Assembly: GCF_963675165.1 (NCBI RefSeq)
Contig: NC_087377.1
Location: 8,139,122-8,203,121 of the forward strand
Reading direction: 5' to 3'
Source of the DNA: Halichondria panicea
Taxonomy: Eukaryota; Porifera; Demospongiae; Suberitida; Halichondriidae
Length of the DNA: 64,000 nt
The number at the start of each line of letters is the position of its first letter. Within the stretch, counting starts at the first letter, position 1. The notes below the pieces were generated by a model, which saw only the letters and a list, made by a program, of their open reading frames with translations, searched no databases and was not told the origin of the DNA. Shown piece after piece: positions 52,420 through 64,000 of the stretch. The translations under genes and the position numbers were made by a program.

Positions 52420-53558
52420 CTTTCATGTTGTTACTATCACTTTTGTGCTTTCAATTCTATTGCTAATTTGTTGTCTGTACTATCACTTTGCCTTTAAAAT
52501 AATGACAATTCTGAAACTATTATTAAAAGAGCTTTACAGTCAGTTTCAGAATGATAGAATTTCAAGTCTGATTCAGCTCAGATTACAAAACGATACATAA
52601 GTGTACACACATTTTGAATCTGACCTGTTCCCCTAATGTTCAGATTCACAAATGATCACATGATCTGTATGCGACTGTAACCACTTCCGATACACACTGT
52701 GCCAGTTCCGATACAGAATGAAATTTTTGGCTGTGTAGCTAGTTGATCGAGTAAAACCCTGAAAGCATTTGTTGTAGGCTACCTAGTAGCTATTAAAGGC
52801 CTTAACTAAGACTATTAGATAGTAGAGAACTTGTTTCCTGCTGCGCAAGACAGAGTGCAGCCAAGCAAGGGGACAATTCAGGTAAATATTAGCTTGTTGT
52901 TTGTATAGACCATGATTACCTATGAATCTGCTTTTGCGCAGCAGGATTTCATCAGTATATAATATGTACATCAGGATTCCAGGAAAAGATAGGATCTAAC
53001 TAACCTGGAACAAATGCTTTATTTATAATTAGTTTTACAAGGAAATTTCATGTTAATTGGTCACATGATAATTACATGATCTTTATTTTTGATTAAGATT
53101 GTTATGAGAAAACAAAATGTCAAATTGATATGTTTAATATCGCACACTTTTCAACGTATGTGACGTTGGTCTTTTCTTGATTCTGGACGTGCCTTAATGC
53201 ACCTGAGAGTGCAAGTAGGAAATTTACTCATCATGCAAGGGTGAACCAACACGTATACTAAAATAAACCTTGTTGCACAAGTTTACACGATTAAGTACAC
53301 AGATCAATGCATGAACTATGATTTACCACTCTGTGTCGCATCAATAATAGTTGAAGCATCATGGCTGAATGTCTGTATCAGCTCTATTCGTAGCCAGGCC
53401 GAGGCTACCCTATTTGAAGAGAGTCATCACCCTCAACAGGTTGTGATAACTCTGGTTTATGACATACAAAATTAATAAATTGACGCAAAAAATATTTGTG
53501 ACATTCATTAACAGAACAGGTTTTTTTAGTCAAATTAACAATAATTATTACTTTTGCA
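52420..53558. other. no gene; small inverted repeat
   Basis: cctgctgcgcaa (about 52837) and its complement in cttttgcgcagcagg (about 52930) could bound a roughly 110-bp foldback. Tandem-like cttccgatacaca/gttccgatacaga near 52685-52712. Otherwise AT-rich. Confidence 0.4.
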
Positions 53559-54660
53559 GTGCTGCATATGCTGAACCTGTCTAGAAAACCTTATCCCAAG
53601 TACTATTTGCAAGCACATTACTTGCAAGCATTCACCTTGTTGCTCAATACTGCAAATCTGTCACATGGAACAAAAAAACAAGCTCCTCTATACTACATGT
53701 ATGACTCAGCACAAAGATACAAATACGCTTCTGAAATCCTTACAATTTACTTTTGCGTGTTTACGCCTCACATTTGCAGGAAGAAGGTGTTGTATTTCAG
53801 TTTGAGAATGGGGACAAGTTACGTTTACGTGGCACTATTGCTACATTTTCTGCGGACAATCTTGCTGCCTGGGGTGTATGGCTGTGGACAGCACGATGCA
53901 AACTCAGGTAGGCATTAAATTGATACTAACTTGATCTCGATCATGCCTTCTTTTCTTACACAGTTTTTAGAGAGTGACTTCACACTAAAAGGTGCAGTAC
54001 CAGCATCACGTCGGTGCATTGTCTGGCCCCTGTTGAATTGATTGCAGTATTTTCATATCACAGAAGGAATGGTCCCTGATGTCATGCACGATATTTTTGA
54101 GGGATAGCTAGAGCTCTGCATTCAGCACATGCTGTTACACTTTGTCTCGACAAAAGTTATGTCACTGACAACATTGAACAACAGAATACGGTGGGGTCGA
54201 TATCCACAAACCGACAGTGTCGGTCTTTCTCATTGCAAACAAGGCCGTCAATGTAATTGGTATGTGCTTGATTATAATATCACGTACATGTACAGCTTTT
54301 CACATGTGGTGGCTATATAGGGCCTCTGGACTTTATTGATGCATCAATGCATTGGGAGAATTTCATCACACTACTTACGATTATTGATTTTGTGCTCCCA
54401 CTGTTGCGGATGCTAATTTAGTCGGCTACGTGTCAAGGAGCTGTAACCAGACCGACCACTGACACACCCAAGATGCACTATATGATATACACCTGCCATC
54501 TTGGATGAAAATTAAGTGTCTGTTTGTTAGCTATTTCACTGTGCTTCGATCGTCATCGTACAGTACAGGTCAGCTGAAAGTTAAACGTTATAACGAAGCC
54601 TTACGGCGTTGTAACGAAAAAATCTGCGTTTATAACGCTTAGCCAGAGCATAGATATAAC
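53559..54660 (+). pseudogene. transposase-like pseudogene with a DVMHDIFEG motif
   Basis: In changing frames: TFSADNLAAWGV preceded by FENGDKLRLRGTIA, then TEGMVPDVMHDIFEG followed by a stop and LELCIQHMLLHF, then LDFIDASMHWENFITLL and IIDFVLPLL. The GDNLAAH-like, D-x-MHD-x-x-EG and H-W-x-x-x-x-x-L-L series is known to me from large animal transposon proteins (possibly CACTA/EnSpm-like), but I cannot name the family with certainty. Many stops. Its relation to the preceding multi-exon gene is unknown. Confidence 0.4.
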
Positions 54661-55755
54661 TCTGTGGATGTGAAACGTAGGTAGTATATGGAATATTCGT
54701 GTTCACTCACTGCAACGGCACCCAGCTGCAGAAATGGACATTTTTAGTGTTGATTTTCTTGCACAGCTGCGCACCTGTGGCTTCAGTTGAGGAGAAGGTC
54801 TGCTGTACTCGTAGGTGGAGGTAGTCTCGCAAGCAGATGTGGGGGGAGGGAATGTCTGGTCACCACTACTGCTCTGTAATTCCGTGGCACTGAGAAAGGT
54901 AGTCAATTAACCGTTCAACGTCACTCTACGACACAGACCACGTGTCACACCTCGACAGCTCTCATCAAAATGAGCTAGCTAGCTATGGCAAAAGAGTTGC
55001 CGAAGTATATCCTATGTCACTCTGTACTCGAAACAACTAAACGGCGGAAGTTATTCAGTCCTTCCCCACTGAACATGTTCGCGCATTCAGAAAGTCTTGT
55101 TTGAGGAGCACCAAAAGACTTTGGAGCCACAAGTGTTTGTTTGTAGGCCTTGCTTGAGAAGTGTAGAGAAGCTGAAAAAACTATTATGATAGCCACGGTC
55201 ACGGATGACCCAGATAATTATGTGAAATCAATCAAGATATCCACCCCGGCATTTGCTTCTTTTGGTGAGGAATCGTAGTACGTCTTTATGGAAGGAGTGG
55301 TCATTCTGGATGAATCCCAACATTCATCAAGGCTATGCCATACTGGTTTGCTGTACATCATGTGCTAAACATGCAGCTGATGAACAAAGTATATATGTCT
55401 CTATAATTATTCAAAAATATGTTTTCGACCTGGCAGCTTGTATAGACATACTTAATTGAATTGTGTACTTATAATTATCTCTTTTTGAATAATTTTTATA
55501 GTCTGTGGATCGAGGATTGGTTCATCACTCTCGAGAAAAATTCTTTTGCACTGTACGCTTAAACCACAGAGGCAGACATCATATGTTCTCCAAACCGTGT
55601 GGAGAGACCTGACGTCTGACTTTGATATCATGGGACCACATTATACTAGTGACGTCACATTTTCACATGGCATCCTTTGTCGAATTATCATGGATTCAAT
55701 CCATCAATCATAGTTTTAAAGAATCCTTAATGCTTAAATATACTTAAAAAACAAT
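54661..55755. other. no recognisable gene
   Basis: ORFs below 70 codons in both strands. Nothing structural beyond AT-rich spacers. Confidence 0.4.
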
Positions 55756-56642
55756 CTAAGCGAATTACTTTAATAACTTGTTGTTTTGACTAATTCTTTT
55801 ACTTAAAACAATCTAAGCGAATTATCAAAATAAACTTGTTGTTTTGACTAATTTTTTTAACTTTTAAGCGAATTATTACGATAATTATACTAATTGACTA
55901 CTACTGAAACAACATCATTACTAATCTCGATTTAGTATTGTTACTGGAGTTTAAATTGTTTCAAGCATAAAAAAATTGTTGTTTTAACGAACTTTTTTTG
56001 TAGTGCATGTAAAAATTAGATACATGTATTATTATGCTCCACCTCCATCCCTTTGAATACCTGCTCTCCGATCGTTTGACTTGCCTCCAATGACCCCCTC
56101 TCGAGCTACAACCCCTTCTCATCCTGTGATTCCGTCTCTCAACAACGGTACACAGCCAGCCCACTACGCCTAGCGACCATTCCACGCAAGAATCTGAGGA
56201 TAACCAGGTACGTACGTATGTACATTTATATGCGTACATTAGTGTCAAACTTATACATGTCAACAGAGCCCTGTATCAGCTGATAGGCTGTTATCGCTGA
56301 AGATTTGATGAGTTGCTTTTCACTCTTCAACAGAGAAAGGAGTTTAATTGCAGTGGAACAAGAGGAAAAAAAGGCCCTTGATACCGAAGTGCTCCTTGAA
56401 ATCAAGGCCAATGCCTTCACCTATTGACCTCTAGAGGGGAGTGAGCAGAGAGATGGCCTGGAAAAATTGCATTAGAGCAATCAATGAGTGAGGAAGGCTT
56501 TTAAACTACCTTCAAAGGAAAGACTCCTCCAGTGACAAAGAAAATGAGAACTAGCTTGCTGAACATTCAGTAGTGTGCTGTATTATGACACTGCACAAAG
56601 CTCCTATGGTTTCCTTAACGTTATGGTTCTATAAATTATGGT
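55756..56642 (+). repeat. 0.9-kb duplicated block, copy 1
   Basis: Matches 63196-63981 throughout with scattered substitutions and indels. It opens with three staggered taagcgaatta...gttgttttgactaatt units, then cgatttag, a C-rich Pro-coding-like patch (catcctgtgattccgtctct) and ctctagaggggagtgagcag. This copy has about 95 bp, including a GT-AG-like stretch (about 56212-56266), that the other lacks. Confidence 0.9.
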
Positions 56643-58822
56643 TTGCAGTACCAAGAAATCTAAGTTATGTGCACGTTCTGCAAACAAAGCCCTAACGATA
56701 CGTAACTTTCAGCGGTTGTAGTATATGCGGTATGAAACCAAACATAGCTTCTTCAAGCATTGGTCTAACATTATCAGATTTTCACCAATGAGTGAGCGTC
56801 ACCAACACTACATGTGCTATCAGATGTGTGACACTACTCGGTACCTGAAGAATCCTCCAGTTACCTAAAAGGTAAGTACAAGAACGTTACCCGAGTAAAT
56901 TGTCATATCAGGAAGTACTCCAGCTTCTTTGAGCTACACATGTAACATCTCTTGAGAATTGTCCCTGTGAAACTAAATAATGATTAAGTACTCATAAAAA
57001 TACTTAACTATACATGTACTTCATAATCGTATCTTTTGTTGATAGAGGGGTACTCCACTTGTTGAAGGAATCAAAGCTAATACTGCATATTGAGATACTG
57101 AAGATGAAGATATTGTGCAACATTTTTTTGTGGCCGTGGAATTAGAAAGCTACTGCAAAAAGTGATAACTGGAGAAACCTTTCAGACTGTTAGCTAGTCA
57201 ATTAAAGTATAGAAAGCAGCTCTGAATTGTTAGCTTGGAAATTTCTTCAAAAAATGGTCCCATGCGCATGCCTAGCAGCAATTTGAAGAAGACTCTTCAG
57301 CTCCTGGTGCATGTACCACCCCCACCCATTTCATGCAGCACAATGTGTGCAACAGAAGGAAAGATGAGTGAGTACACAGGTATACAAGGGCAGAACTCAG
57401 CTCTGAGATAAAGAATCCCCAAAAGTTTATATTGGGCTCACTGACCCAATGCATCCCTCTCTAGCTTCACGACACAATGTCAATGGGTATTTTGTGACTT
57501 TATTTTATTACGAAGAATCCTCTACTGGTGGATCAGGGAATTTAAAGTTACCATTTATTACCTGGTAAAGGTCTGTTGTCCAAATTGAATCATGTCTGAA
57601 CAGTCGCCCCCTAGTTCCACTCAACAACGATGAAGATGGCATAGAACCCCTAACTCCGGGACATTTCCTAATCGGAAGACATCTCAATGATTTTCTTGGC
57701 CCCAAAATTAATAATAATAATTGTTGCCTCATGCACGACTGATAACTCTCTGTGGAAAAAAATTAATAAGAACAAAAAAGTGTAATAAACATAATCAAAA
57801 TATGGGAGTGATGTAGATGTGACCATGGAAACTCAATCTATCCTGGAAAATCCTTTATACCGATAGTCTAACGTGCGAGCACCGAGTGCAATTGGCTAAT
57901 TATTTGAAGCACTTCCACAATTGCTGGAAAAATTATCATTTCTCTTTATCAACGTTGCAGTTATATTGGAATAGTGCATGCATGGTAGCTAACAGTATGC
58001 TTATTGCCCAACACGCAAGCACACGAGAGTGACTTGTCAATCATTGCAGAACAATACAGCAAGAACAAGCTGATGAGATAAATGTGATGTTGCATTCGAC
58101 GTACATATTAACTTGTCATCGTCCTGTAATCTTGTTGAAGATAGAATAATTATGAGCTGAATATACTTGACGTTGGACACGGTATAACTGTGAACATCTG
58201 CATGTGCAATGTGGGAATTTTCCATATTGAGAAATAGGGGAGTTGCTTTTCTGTGCGCTTGTATACCAACTCTTATGCCAAAATAATAATAATAATTAAT
58301 TTTTAATAATAATAATATTCGTCTTGTTACATTTCACATAGACGATTTCAATTTAATAACTGTGTTCAATAAACTAACAAGTTACGTATGCTAAATTTTT
58401 CAGGAACATTGTAAGTATAATTTTTATATTGGTTGACCAGCACCTGCAACAAATAGTCTATGAATGGTGGTATAATCTGTTTTTGCAATTGATCCCCTCT
58501 GAAATAACACACATTCAAACACATAGACCAAGGGTAGCCCTTGATACAATTCTTTTCACCATGATAAAACTTAATAGTTTGTCATTATAGAACATAACAG
58601 AGAATAATTATTGATCATGGCTACAATGTAACTCTCAATTGTACACTGTGACCCGTGGTCCACCTAAACTATTATGTTCTCTACTTCTTGTGTATCACAC
58701 AAGCCTAGGGCTTGTATTAAAATGAATGTGAAAATGAACACGAAAGCTGCTATCGCTTCCCTGTTGGTGATTTTGAGAATCCTCTCAGTATTTATTTAGT
58801 AGATGTTGTAAACTGCTTTCTG
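56643..58822. other. no recognisable gene
   Basis: Between 58070 and 58215 lies an uninterrupted version of the repeat that the TIR element at 5335 invaded (gataaatgtgatg, tcttgttgaaga, gtgaacatctgcatgtgcaa). The word ttataccgatagtctaacg near 57850 also occurs near 7417. No ORF of note. Confidence 0.45.
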
Positions 58823-58948
58823 AGCTTGAGAAAACAAAAGTTCTTTGGAAGCCTAAAAATGGTGACGGTGTTAGAGGAATGAATGACCCCCCGGTCATTC
58901 CTGTGTAAGGTATGGGGGACTCCCCCCAGGAGTAAATGACTCCCTATG
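58823..58948 (+). repeat. 126-bp direct repeat copy 1
   Basis: Identical to 59201-59326 except two substitutions (cattcctgtgt versus cagtcctgcgt). Contains the inverted words gggggactccccccag. Confidence 0.95.
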
Positions 58949-59200
58949 TCACTCGGGAGAAAACTGCATTCCACACACTAACTGTATACTGAAATTGATT
59001 TCTCATTTCGTGGTCCACATGCAGAATAATTTTGATAGCTGTATAAATAATAATTATACTATGCATGAGCAGAATATTTTTGCAGACGCGTTGAACCAAG
59101 CTGCATAAAATAATTACGCCAATGCAGGGACTCGGGGAAGAATGGAACGCAGGTGAGCTAGTAGAATTTGCAGAGTTCACATGTACCACGTGGTAGTTGT

Positions 59201-59326
59201 AGCTTGAGAAAACAAAAGTTCTTTGGAAGCCTAAAAATGGTGACGGTGTTAGAGGAATGAATGACCCCCCGGTCAGTCCTGCGTAAGGTATGGGGGACTC
59301 CCCCCAGGAGTAAATGACTCCCTATG
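59201..59326 (+). repeat. 126-bp direct repeat copy 2
   Basis: Second copy, 378 bp downstream of the first. Confidence 0.95.
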
Positions 59327-59722
59327 CGCACGCTTTTTAAATTTTGTTCCTGTCAATGTTGACCTGTTTTCCAAGTCTATAGAACGAAGAGCCAGGATGA
59401 AGAGCAAGGTTAGTAGCAATTAAGGTAGCAATGAAGCAAGGTCCCTGTAGTAGAGACAGTAAGTGACAGCTGAAATGTAGACCTACCTATAATTATAATT
59501 ATACTTGTGAATGAAAAGCACGGTTGCAAGGTTAATATGGGAAAGCCAATTGCAAGTGTTGAGCTGCAAATCACCCAAATGTATAAGCCTCTAATAGCAC
59601 ACAATGGGTTGTTACTGTCTGTGGCCTCTATTCAGCAGCAGAGCATATGAGGCACCACCTTGTACGTAAACTCAAAAGTAAAAAGAACTGAATAGCCGCA
59701 AGAGACCAGAGAGATTTTCCTA

Positions 59723-60092
59723 TACTGCCCTTGTCTCCGCCCTGACGCCTACGATGAAATGATCCAGTGTGATACGTGCAACTCTGCATTCTGCCTTACT
59801 GAGGGGCCGTTCGGACAGTGAGGACGAGGACGAGAGTGATATTGTGGTGGTAATGCACTAACAATGATTGTGTCAGATTAATTTTAAATAATTCCAGGAG
59901 GAACCTTCTGCTAAACGTGCAAAACTGAATCGTTCATTGTTATTACAAGGAAGGATGGACATCGAATTTGAAAAGGTAGAGGCAAGTCTGCCAAGGTTGA
60001 TGGGTGTGTGGCGGAATGGCCCGGGGAAAAAATGTTTGGAGGCAATTCTAAGATTGATTATCACCCACGATGTTACAAAGAAACTTGATTGA
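59723..60092 (+). CDS. exon cluster: PHD-like cysteine motif, acidic and basic segments
   Basis: 59723-59821 reads YCPCLRPDAYDEMIQCDTCN-SAFC before a stop, with the C-x-C...C-x2-C spacing and D-E-M-I-x-C-D core of a PHD finger. In the next frame, SDSEDEDESDIVV ends at a donor (59850). A 48-bp intron leads in frame to EEPSAKRAKLNRSLLLQ, with an NLS-like KRAK, and continues to a stop at 60092 (EKVEASLPRLMGVWRNG). The one-base shift between the finger and the acidic exon suggests decay. PHD fingers occur in chromatin readers and in several animal transposases. Identity unknown. Confidence 0.35.
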
Positions 60093-60356
60093 TATGGCTC
60101 CAATGTGTATGCACTTTTACACACACACACAATCGAAGCTTTACCATACTTACGGTACGTATAGGTAGTTATAGGCTAATTGAATGTTTGGAGGAAGTGG
60201 AGAACAGCAGCAAGAAACATGGTCTTGTAAACTTTTGCACCACGATAACTTTATGGGCCAATTAAACACGACAATTATAGATTGCATTTATGCTCGCCCC
60301 TCTTTTGTCACCCTAGTTATTTTCGAATCACTGGCATAGTTGTTTTTTCCTTCCAG

Positions 60357-60519
60357 TTTTGTCATGACTCATGGCACAAAACAGTCACAGGACGTTTATG
60401 TCAGAAATTCAAATTTTACCGCCAAGTTCACTGATGTTACACTGCCACTTGCGTCAATGACAGATGTAGAAGTTACTATTAAAAGGTATCTCCTCACTGA
60501 TTCTGTGTTTATTGGAGAA
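60357..60519 (+). CDS. isolated exon candidate, unknown
   Basis: Open between a polypyrimidine tract with acceptor (ttttttccttccag) and a strong donor (gaa|gtaagt). Encodes FVMTHGTKQSQDVYVRNSNF and FTDVTLPLASMTDVEVTIKR. It may be a further exon of the 59723-60092 gene or of a transposon. No neighbouring exon in phase was found. Confidence 0.3.
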
Positions 60520-61787
60520 GTAAGTGTTCAACATTGCAATTTATCTGTCTGTATGTGAGTAAAACGAATAGGTCTATTGCCGTATGAATCCAATTAGCGA
60601 TTGATTTACATTAACACACTACGAGAATCAAAACTAATGCTCGCCCCATGACACGTGTTTTGAATATAAATGGAATTTTTAAGGCTTTCGTTCCACTGCT
60701 GTTTGTTTTTCAAGCACTGTAATAATTATTTGCACTGTTTTGTTTGTTTTTCATGCACTGCATAAATAATTATTGTGATGGATGTTATTATTTCATATTG
60801 CTTTACAGTGAACCGTGAGACATGTGAACAGTTGACTAAGTGATGTAAGCAGCTATACCCTTTTTTATTGATGAAAAACATGGTTATGATAAACGGGGGT
60901 CTGTTGAAGAAATGAAAAAGAAAAAGTCTAAAGAAATGCAATGCACCAGTGTTTAGACATTGCATGGTAGCCATCTCTTTGCTGTTTGGAGTTGGGCAAA
61001 ATCTTGAAGTCCGTGGCGTTACTTTTCCAACGGAATTATAATATCAGAACAAGAGGAAACATTGTTGTATATACCTGTTGAATCAAATAAAGAAAGTGCT
61101 TCGTGTACAAGGATTGGATCTTTCAAGCCACAATAGCACAAAGTAAAATCAACTAAGTACATACTCAAAAGACTGAACCACGCAGTGACTAGACTATCAA
61201 TCAAGTTCAAGACTGTTATCTGTGAGAGGCCGATTTATAGCAGCAATACATGTGTAGTTTTGATCTATATGCTTCGAGGGGTAGCCGCACCCGGGATACG
61301 GTAAAGCCAGAGGAGCAGGTAATGAATTAAACGCATCCAACACACACTATATTATACATGCTGTGTTTGGTGCAAACGCAAGGTGCAATATTCGTAGAAA
61401 TATGGAGATGGATTGGTCAATAAATGACACCACAAAGGGTCAAGGACTTTGCAAGAAATTAAAACACCGAGTGGCAAGGGTTAGAAGACTGTTGCGTCCG
61501 AAAATTCAGTGACACACTCACTATTGAGAAGTTGTTTCACTTGCAAATAATTATGGTATCACCACAAAGTGCAAGTGCTGACAAAGTGCTAATGGAAACC
61601 GAAAGTGTGTCTCCTCAAATTTCACCCGAGAATGAACACCTTCTAGACAACCTGGAAGGTAATAATTGCACACGTGCATGGCTGAGAAGTACGCGATGAC
61701 CATGGACGGCTCCCTCAGAAAACCTCACCAGTGTTCTACTGAAACTAAACATTGAGGCTCCAAACTGATTGTAAAAATAATTATTAT
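60520..61787. other. no gene; ATGCCTCG repeat head
   Basis: 61272-61312 is a short copy of the dispersed repeat (tcgaggggtagccgcac, gggatacggtaaagcc). Remaining sequence is AT-rich. Confidence 0.45.
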
Positions 61788-62135
61788 GGTCAATAATGTC
61801 TACTTGTTTGACTTCAGAACCATGGTGAGAACTGTGCAGACAACGTTCTACTTGCCCCAAACTAACTGTGATGATTATGGTCAATGATGTCTACCTATTT
61901 GACTTCAAAACCATGGTGAGAACTGTGCAGACAACGTTCTTACGGTCAATGATGTCTACCTATTTGATTTCAGAACCATGATGAGCAGATAACGTTCTTA
62001 CGGTCAATGATGTCTACCTATTTGATTTCAGAACCATGGTGAGCAGACAACGTTCTACATTAGGGCTCCAAACTGACCGTGATAATTATGGTCAATGATG
62101 TCTACATGTTCGATTTCAGAACCATGGTGAGCTGT
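61788..62135 (+). repeat. five-unit irregular tandem repeat
   Basis: Units begin ggtcaatgatgtctac at about 61788, 61879, 61944, 62002 and 62090, each with tttgatttcagaaccatggt and, in most, gcagacaacgttct. Unit length varies (58-91 bp) by internal deletion. Confidence 0.9.
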
Positions 62136-62946
62136 AATTAGTATACTGCCACATTGAAATGCACAATACTGTGTGTTCGTTCACTGCATGTAAGAAGCTA
62201 CTAATTTTTTGTACGTCTAATCTGTGCAGGATACATTTTCCATTATCATTCCATTGTAAACAGAGTGGCGAGTGTGGCTATATGTACTATGGAAGTAATG
62301 TACTGTTTTGCAGAATCTTTGCAATAGTATTGTGTCCGTTTAACAGATGCTTGGCGACAAAAGAGACGCTGGTGCTGTGCCTGTGCCTGGCTTGGAACTC
62401 TAGCTGTGACTGTGGTGGGTGATCAATTACCTATAATTATTGTTTTGACCTTAGAATTTGATAATCAAACAGCAGACGTATACTGCCACAACTTTATTGC
62501 TATACAACAGAATTAGCATATTTCAGTTAAACCTAGCCATAATCTCTAACAGAACAGGCATAAGCAGTGAGCATGTCATCTTGTTGGTGTTATTTTAGTG
62601 CTCCCTGATCTGTATCTTTGTAGAATCAAGTGCAGAAGAAAATTAAAATACTAATTAATAACTGTATTTTATGCAATTCCCCTTTTGGACGCAATTAGTA
62701 CCCCGCGTATTGACCCGGCTCAGTTTTTGGCTCACCTATTGCCCCGCCAAAACACGGATACCGCACCATACTTCAATCTTTATTGTGGTAAATACAGTAG
62801 TACATTAATGATAAGATAAATGTGACGATGATTAATTTGTTCCCATGCATTATTTCTTCATTGTTGCTTGCAACTTGCATTGAAAGAGGCGAGTTTCTTT
62901 TCCCTGTGCTTGCATACCATTTTGTCCGGTACAACTCTGTTACAGA
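62136..62946. other. no recognisable gene; repeat flank
   Basis: From about 62800 the sequence (gataagataaatgtgacg, tgttcccatgcattatt, cttgcataccattttg) matches the flank of the Pro-rich ORF at 6655-7101, so it is another copy of that dispersed repeat. Confidence 0.5.
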
Positions 62947-63195
62947 ATGGCAACAGTTACACTGAAAACACTGAGTCCAGCTCCTCAAGGTCTGGTGGCA
63001 GCTCCAGATCCAGGACTATACATCCATCTTCTCCAGGCCTGGTGGTAGTAGCTGTTGCTCCTGCTCGCGCTCCTACTGCAGCAGCAGCTCCTCTGTCACC
63101 AGCTATACGCCCACCACCAGGTCTGTGGCATTGGGCCAAGGCTAGGGCCATACCCACCAAGGTCAGGGGCTTGGACCGTAGAGGCCGAGGATACC
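62947..63195 (+). pseudogene. paralogue of the Pro-rich / RG-rich repeat ORF
   Basis: Same context as 6655 (ctctgttacag|aatg). The ATG frame stops after about 33 codons. The other frame is long, Pro/Ala-rich (VVAVAPARAPTAAAAPLSP), and carries GLWHWAKARAIPTKVRGL, the counterpart of RPWHLARARLRVRGRG. It is followed by RRGRGY and then by the duplicated block. One frame lesion and loss of most of the RGG tract. Confidence 0.4.
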
Positions 63196-64000
63196 TAAGC
63201 GAATTACTTTAATACTTGTTGTTTTGACTAATTCTTTTACTCAAGCGAATTATCAAAATAAACTTGTTGTTTTGACTAATTAACTTTTACTTTTAAGCGA
63301 ATTATTACTTTAATTCAAGATGTACTCGTTGTTTTGACTAATTAAAATTGACTACTACTGAACAACATCATTACTAATCTCGATTTAGCATTGTTACTGG
63401 AGTTTCAATTGTTTCAAGCATAAAAAAATCGTTGTTTTAACAAACTTTTTTTGTAGTGCATGTAAAAATTTGATATATGTATATGCTCCACCTCTATCCC
63501 TTTGAATACCTGCTCTCCAATCGTTTGACTTGCCTCCAATGACCCCCTCTCGAGCTACAACCCCTTCTCATCCTGTGATTCCGTCTCTCAACAACGCCTA
63601 GCGATCATTCTACGCAAGAATCAGCTGATAGGCTGTTATTGCTGAAGATTAATAAGTTGCTTTTCACTCTTCAACAGAGAAAGGAGTTTAATTGCAGTGG
63701 AATGAGAGGAAAAAAAGGCCCTTGATGCTCCTTAAAATCAAGGCCAATGCCTTCACCTATTGACCTCTAGAGGGGAGTGAGCAGAGAGAGATGGCCTGGA
63801 AAAATTGCATTAGAGCAATCGATGAGTGAGGAAGGCTTTTAAACTACCTTCAAAGGAAAGGCTCCTCCAGTGAGAGAACTAGCTTGCTTCATTTCAGTAG
63901 TGTGCTGTATTATGACACTGCACAAAGCTCCTATGGTTTCCTTAACGCTATGGTTTCATTAATACCTATAAATTATGGTTCCAGCTCCTTTGGCACAAGC
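63196..64000 (+). repeat. 0.8-kb duplicated block, copy 2 (runs to near the window end)
   Basis: Direct-oriented partner of 55756-56642, similarity ending at about 63981. It joins the Pro/RG-rich repeat at its left edge, unlike copy 1. Confidence 0.88.

Noticed and set aside
61788-62135. Coding exon array
   Set aside because: Frames differ between units and contain stops; better described as a tandem repeat.
55756-63981. The two 0.8-kb blocks as LTRs of one 8-kb retroelement
   Set aside because: No primer site, polypurine tract, TG...CA ends or pol between them, and the blocks lack sharp matching edges.

Overview
The window looks like a repeat-dense stretch of an early-branching animal genome, most likely a demosponge. 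This is inference. It rests on AT-rich DNA with many short palindromic words (agctagct, catgcatg, gtacgtac), very short GT-AG introns (48-77 bp), no prokaryote-like operons, and the mix of LTR, tyrosine-recombinase and TIR transposons. No rRNA, tRNA or CRISPR was found.

Layout. Bases 1-16.7 kb are mostly non-coding and repetitive. They hold two TIR elements carrying a HIRAN-like ORF (5335-6501 and 14151-14797), a Pro/Gly-Arg-rich repeat ORF (6655-7101), a broken tyrosine-recombinase-like gene (9133-9721) and a broken transposase-like gene with a DUF7869-type domain (13034-13830). Bases 16.7-48.6 kb are a retrotransposon graveyard. On its left are fragments of a YR retroelement, a minus-strand Ty3/gypsy fragment and a decayed Gmr1-like gypsy copy (19255-22111).

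Its core is a set of nested insertions. A BEL/Pao element (22120-23107 and 46215-46930) is split by a Ty1/copia element (about 23108-46210). The copia RT is split twice: by a nearly intact Gmr1-like gypsy (25024-34557, minus strand, TSD GTGTT) and by a DIRS-like YR retroelement (about 34904-45056, minus strand). The Gmr1-like element is split in gag by a second gypsy (29336-33758, TSD GACTC). The YR element is split between RT and RNase H by a third gypsy (36491-40655, TSD ATCTG). In both cases the host frame closes again when the insert is removed. A second copia remnant follows at 46960-47620.

Bases 48.6-64 kb hold dispersed repeats, a multi-exon gene candidate whose splice sites keep one frame (50814-52419), a transposase-like pseudogene (53559-54660), an exon cluster with a PHD-like cysteine motif (59723-60519), and an ~0.8-kb duplication (55756-56642 and 63196-63981).

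Most notable: the best-preserved element (25024-34557) has integrase upstream of reverse transcriptase, the unusual Gmr1 order, with all catalytic residues visible and LTRs differing at one base in 250. Its LTRs, and those of the unrelated gypsy at 36491-40655, carry the same perfect heat-shock-element 13-mer. Two TIR elements share a conserved HIRAN-like reading frame. The YR retroelement has a 2.5-kb GT-AG-bounded segment between gag and RT that would splice in frame.
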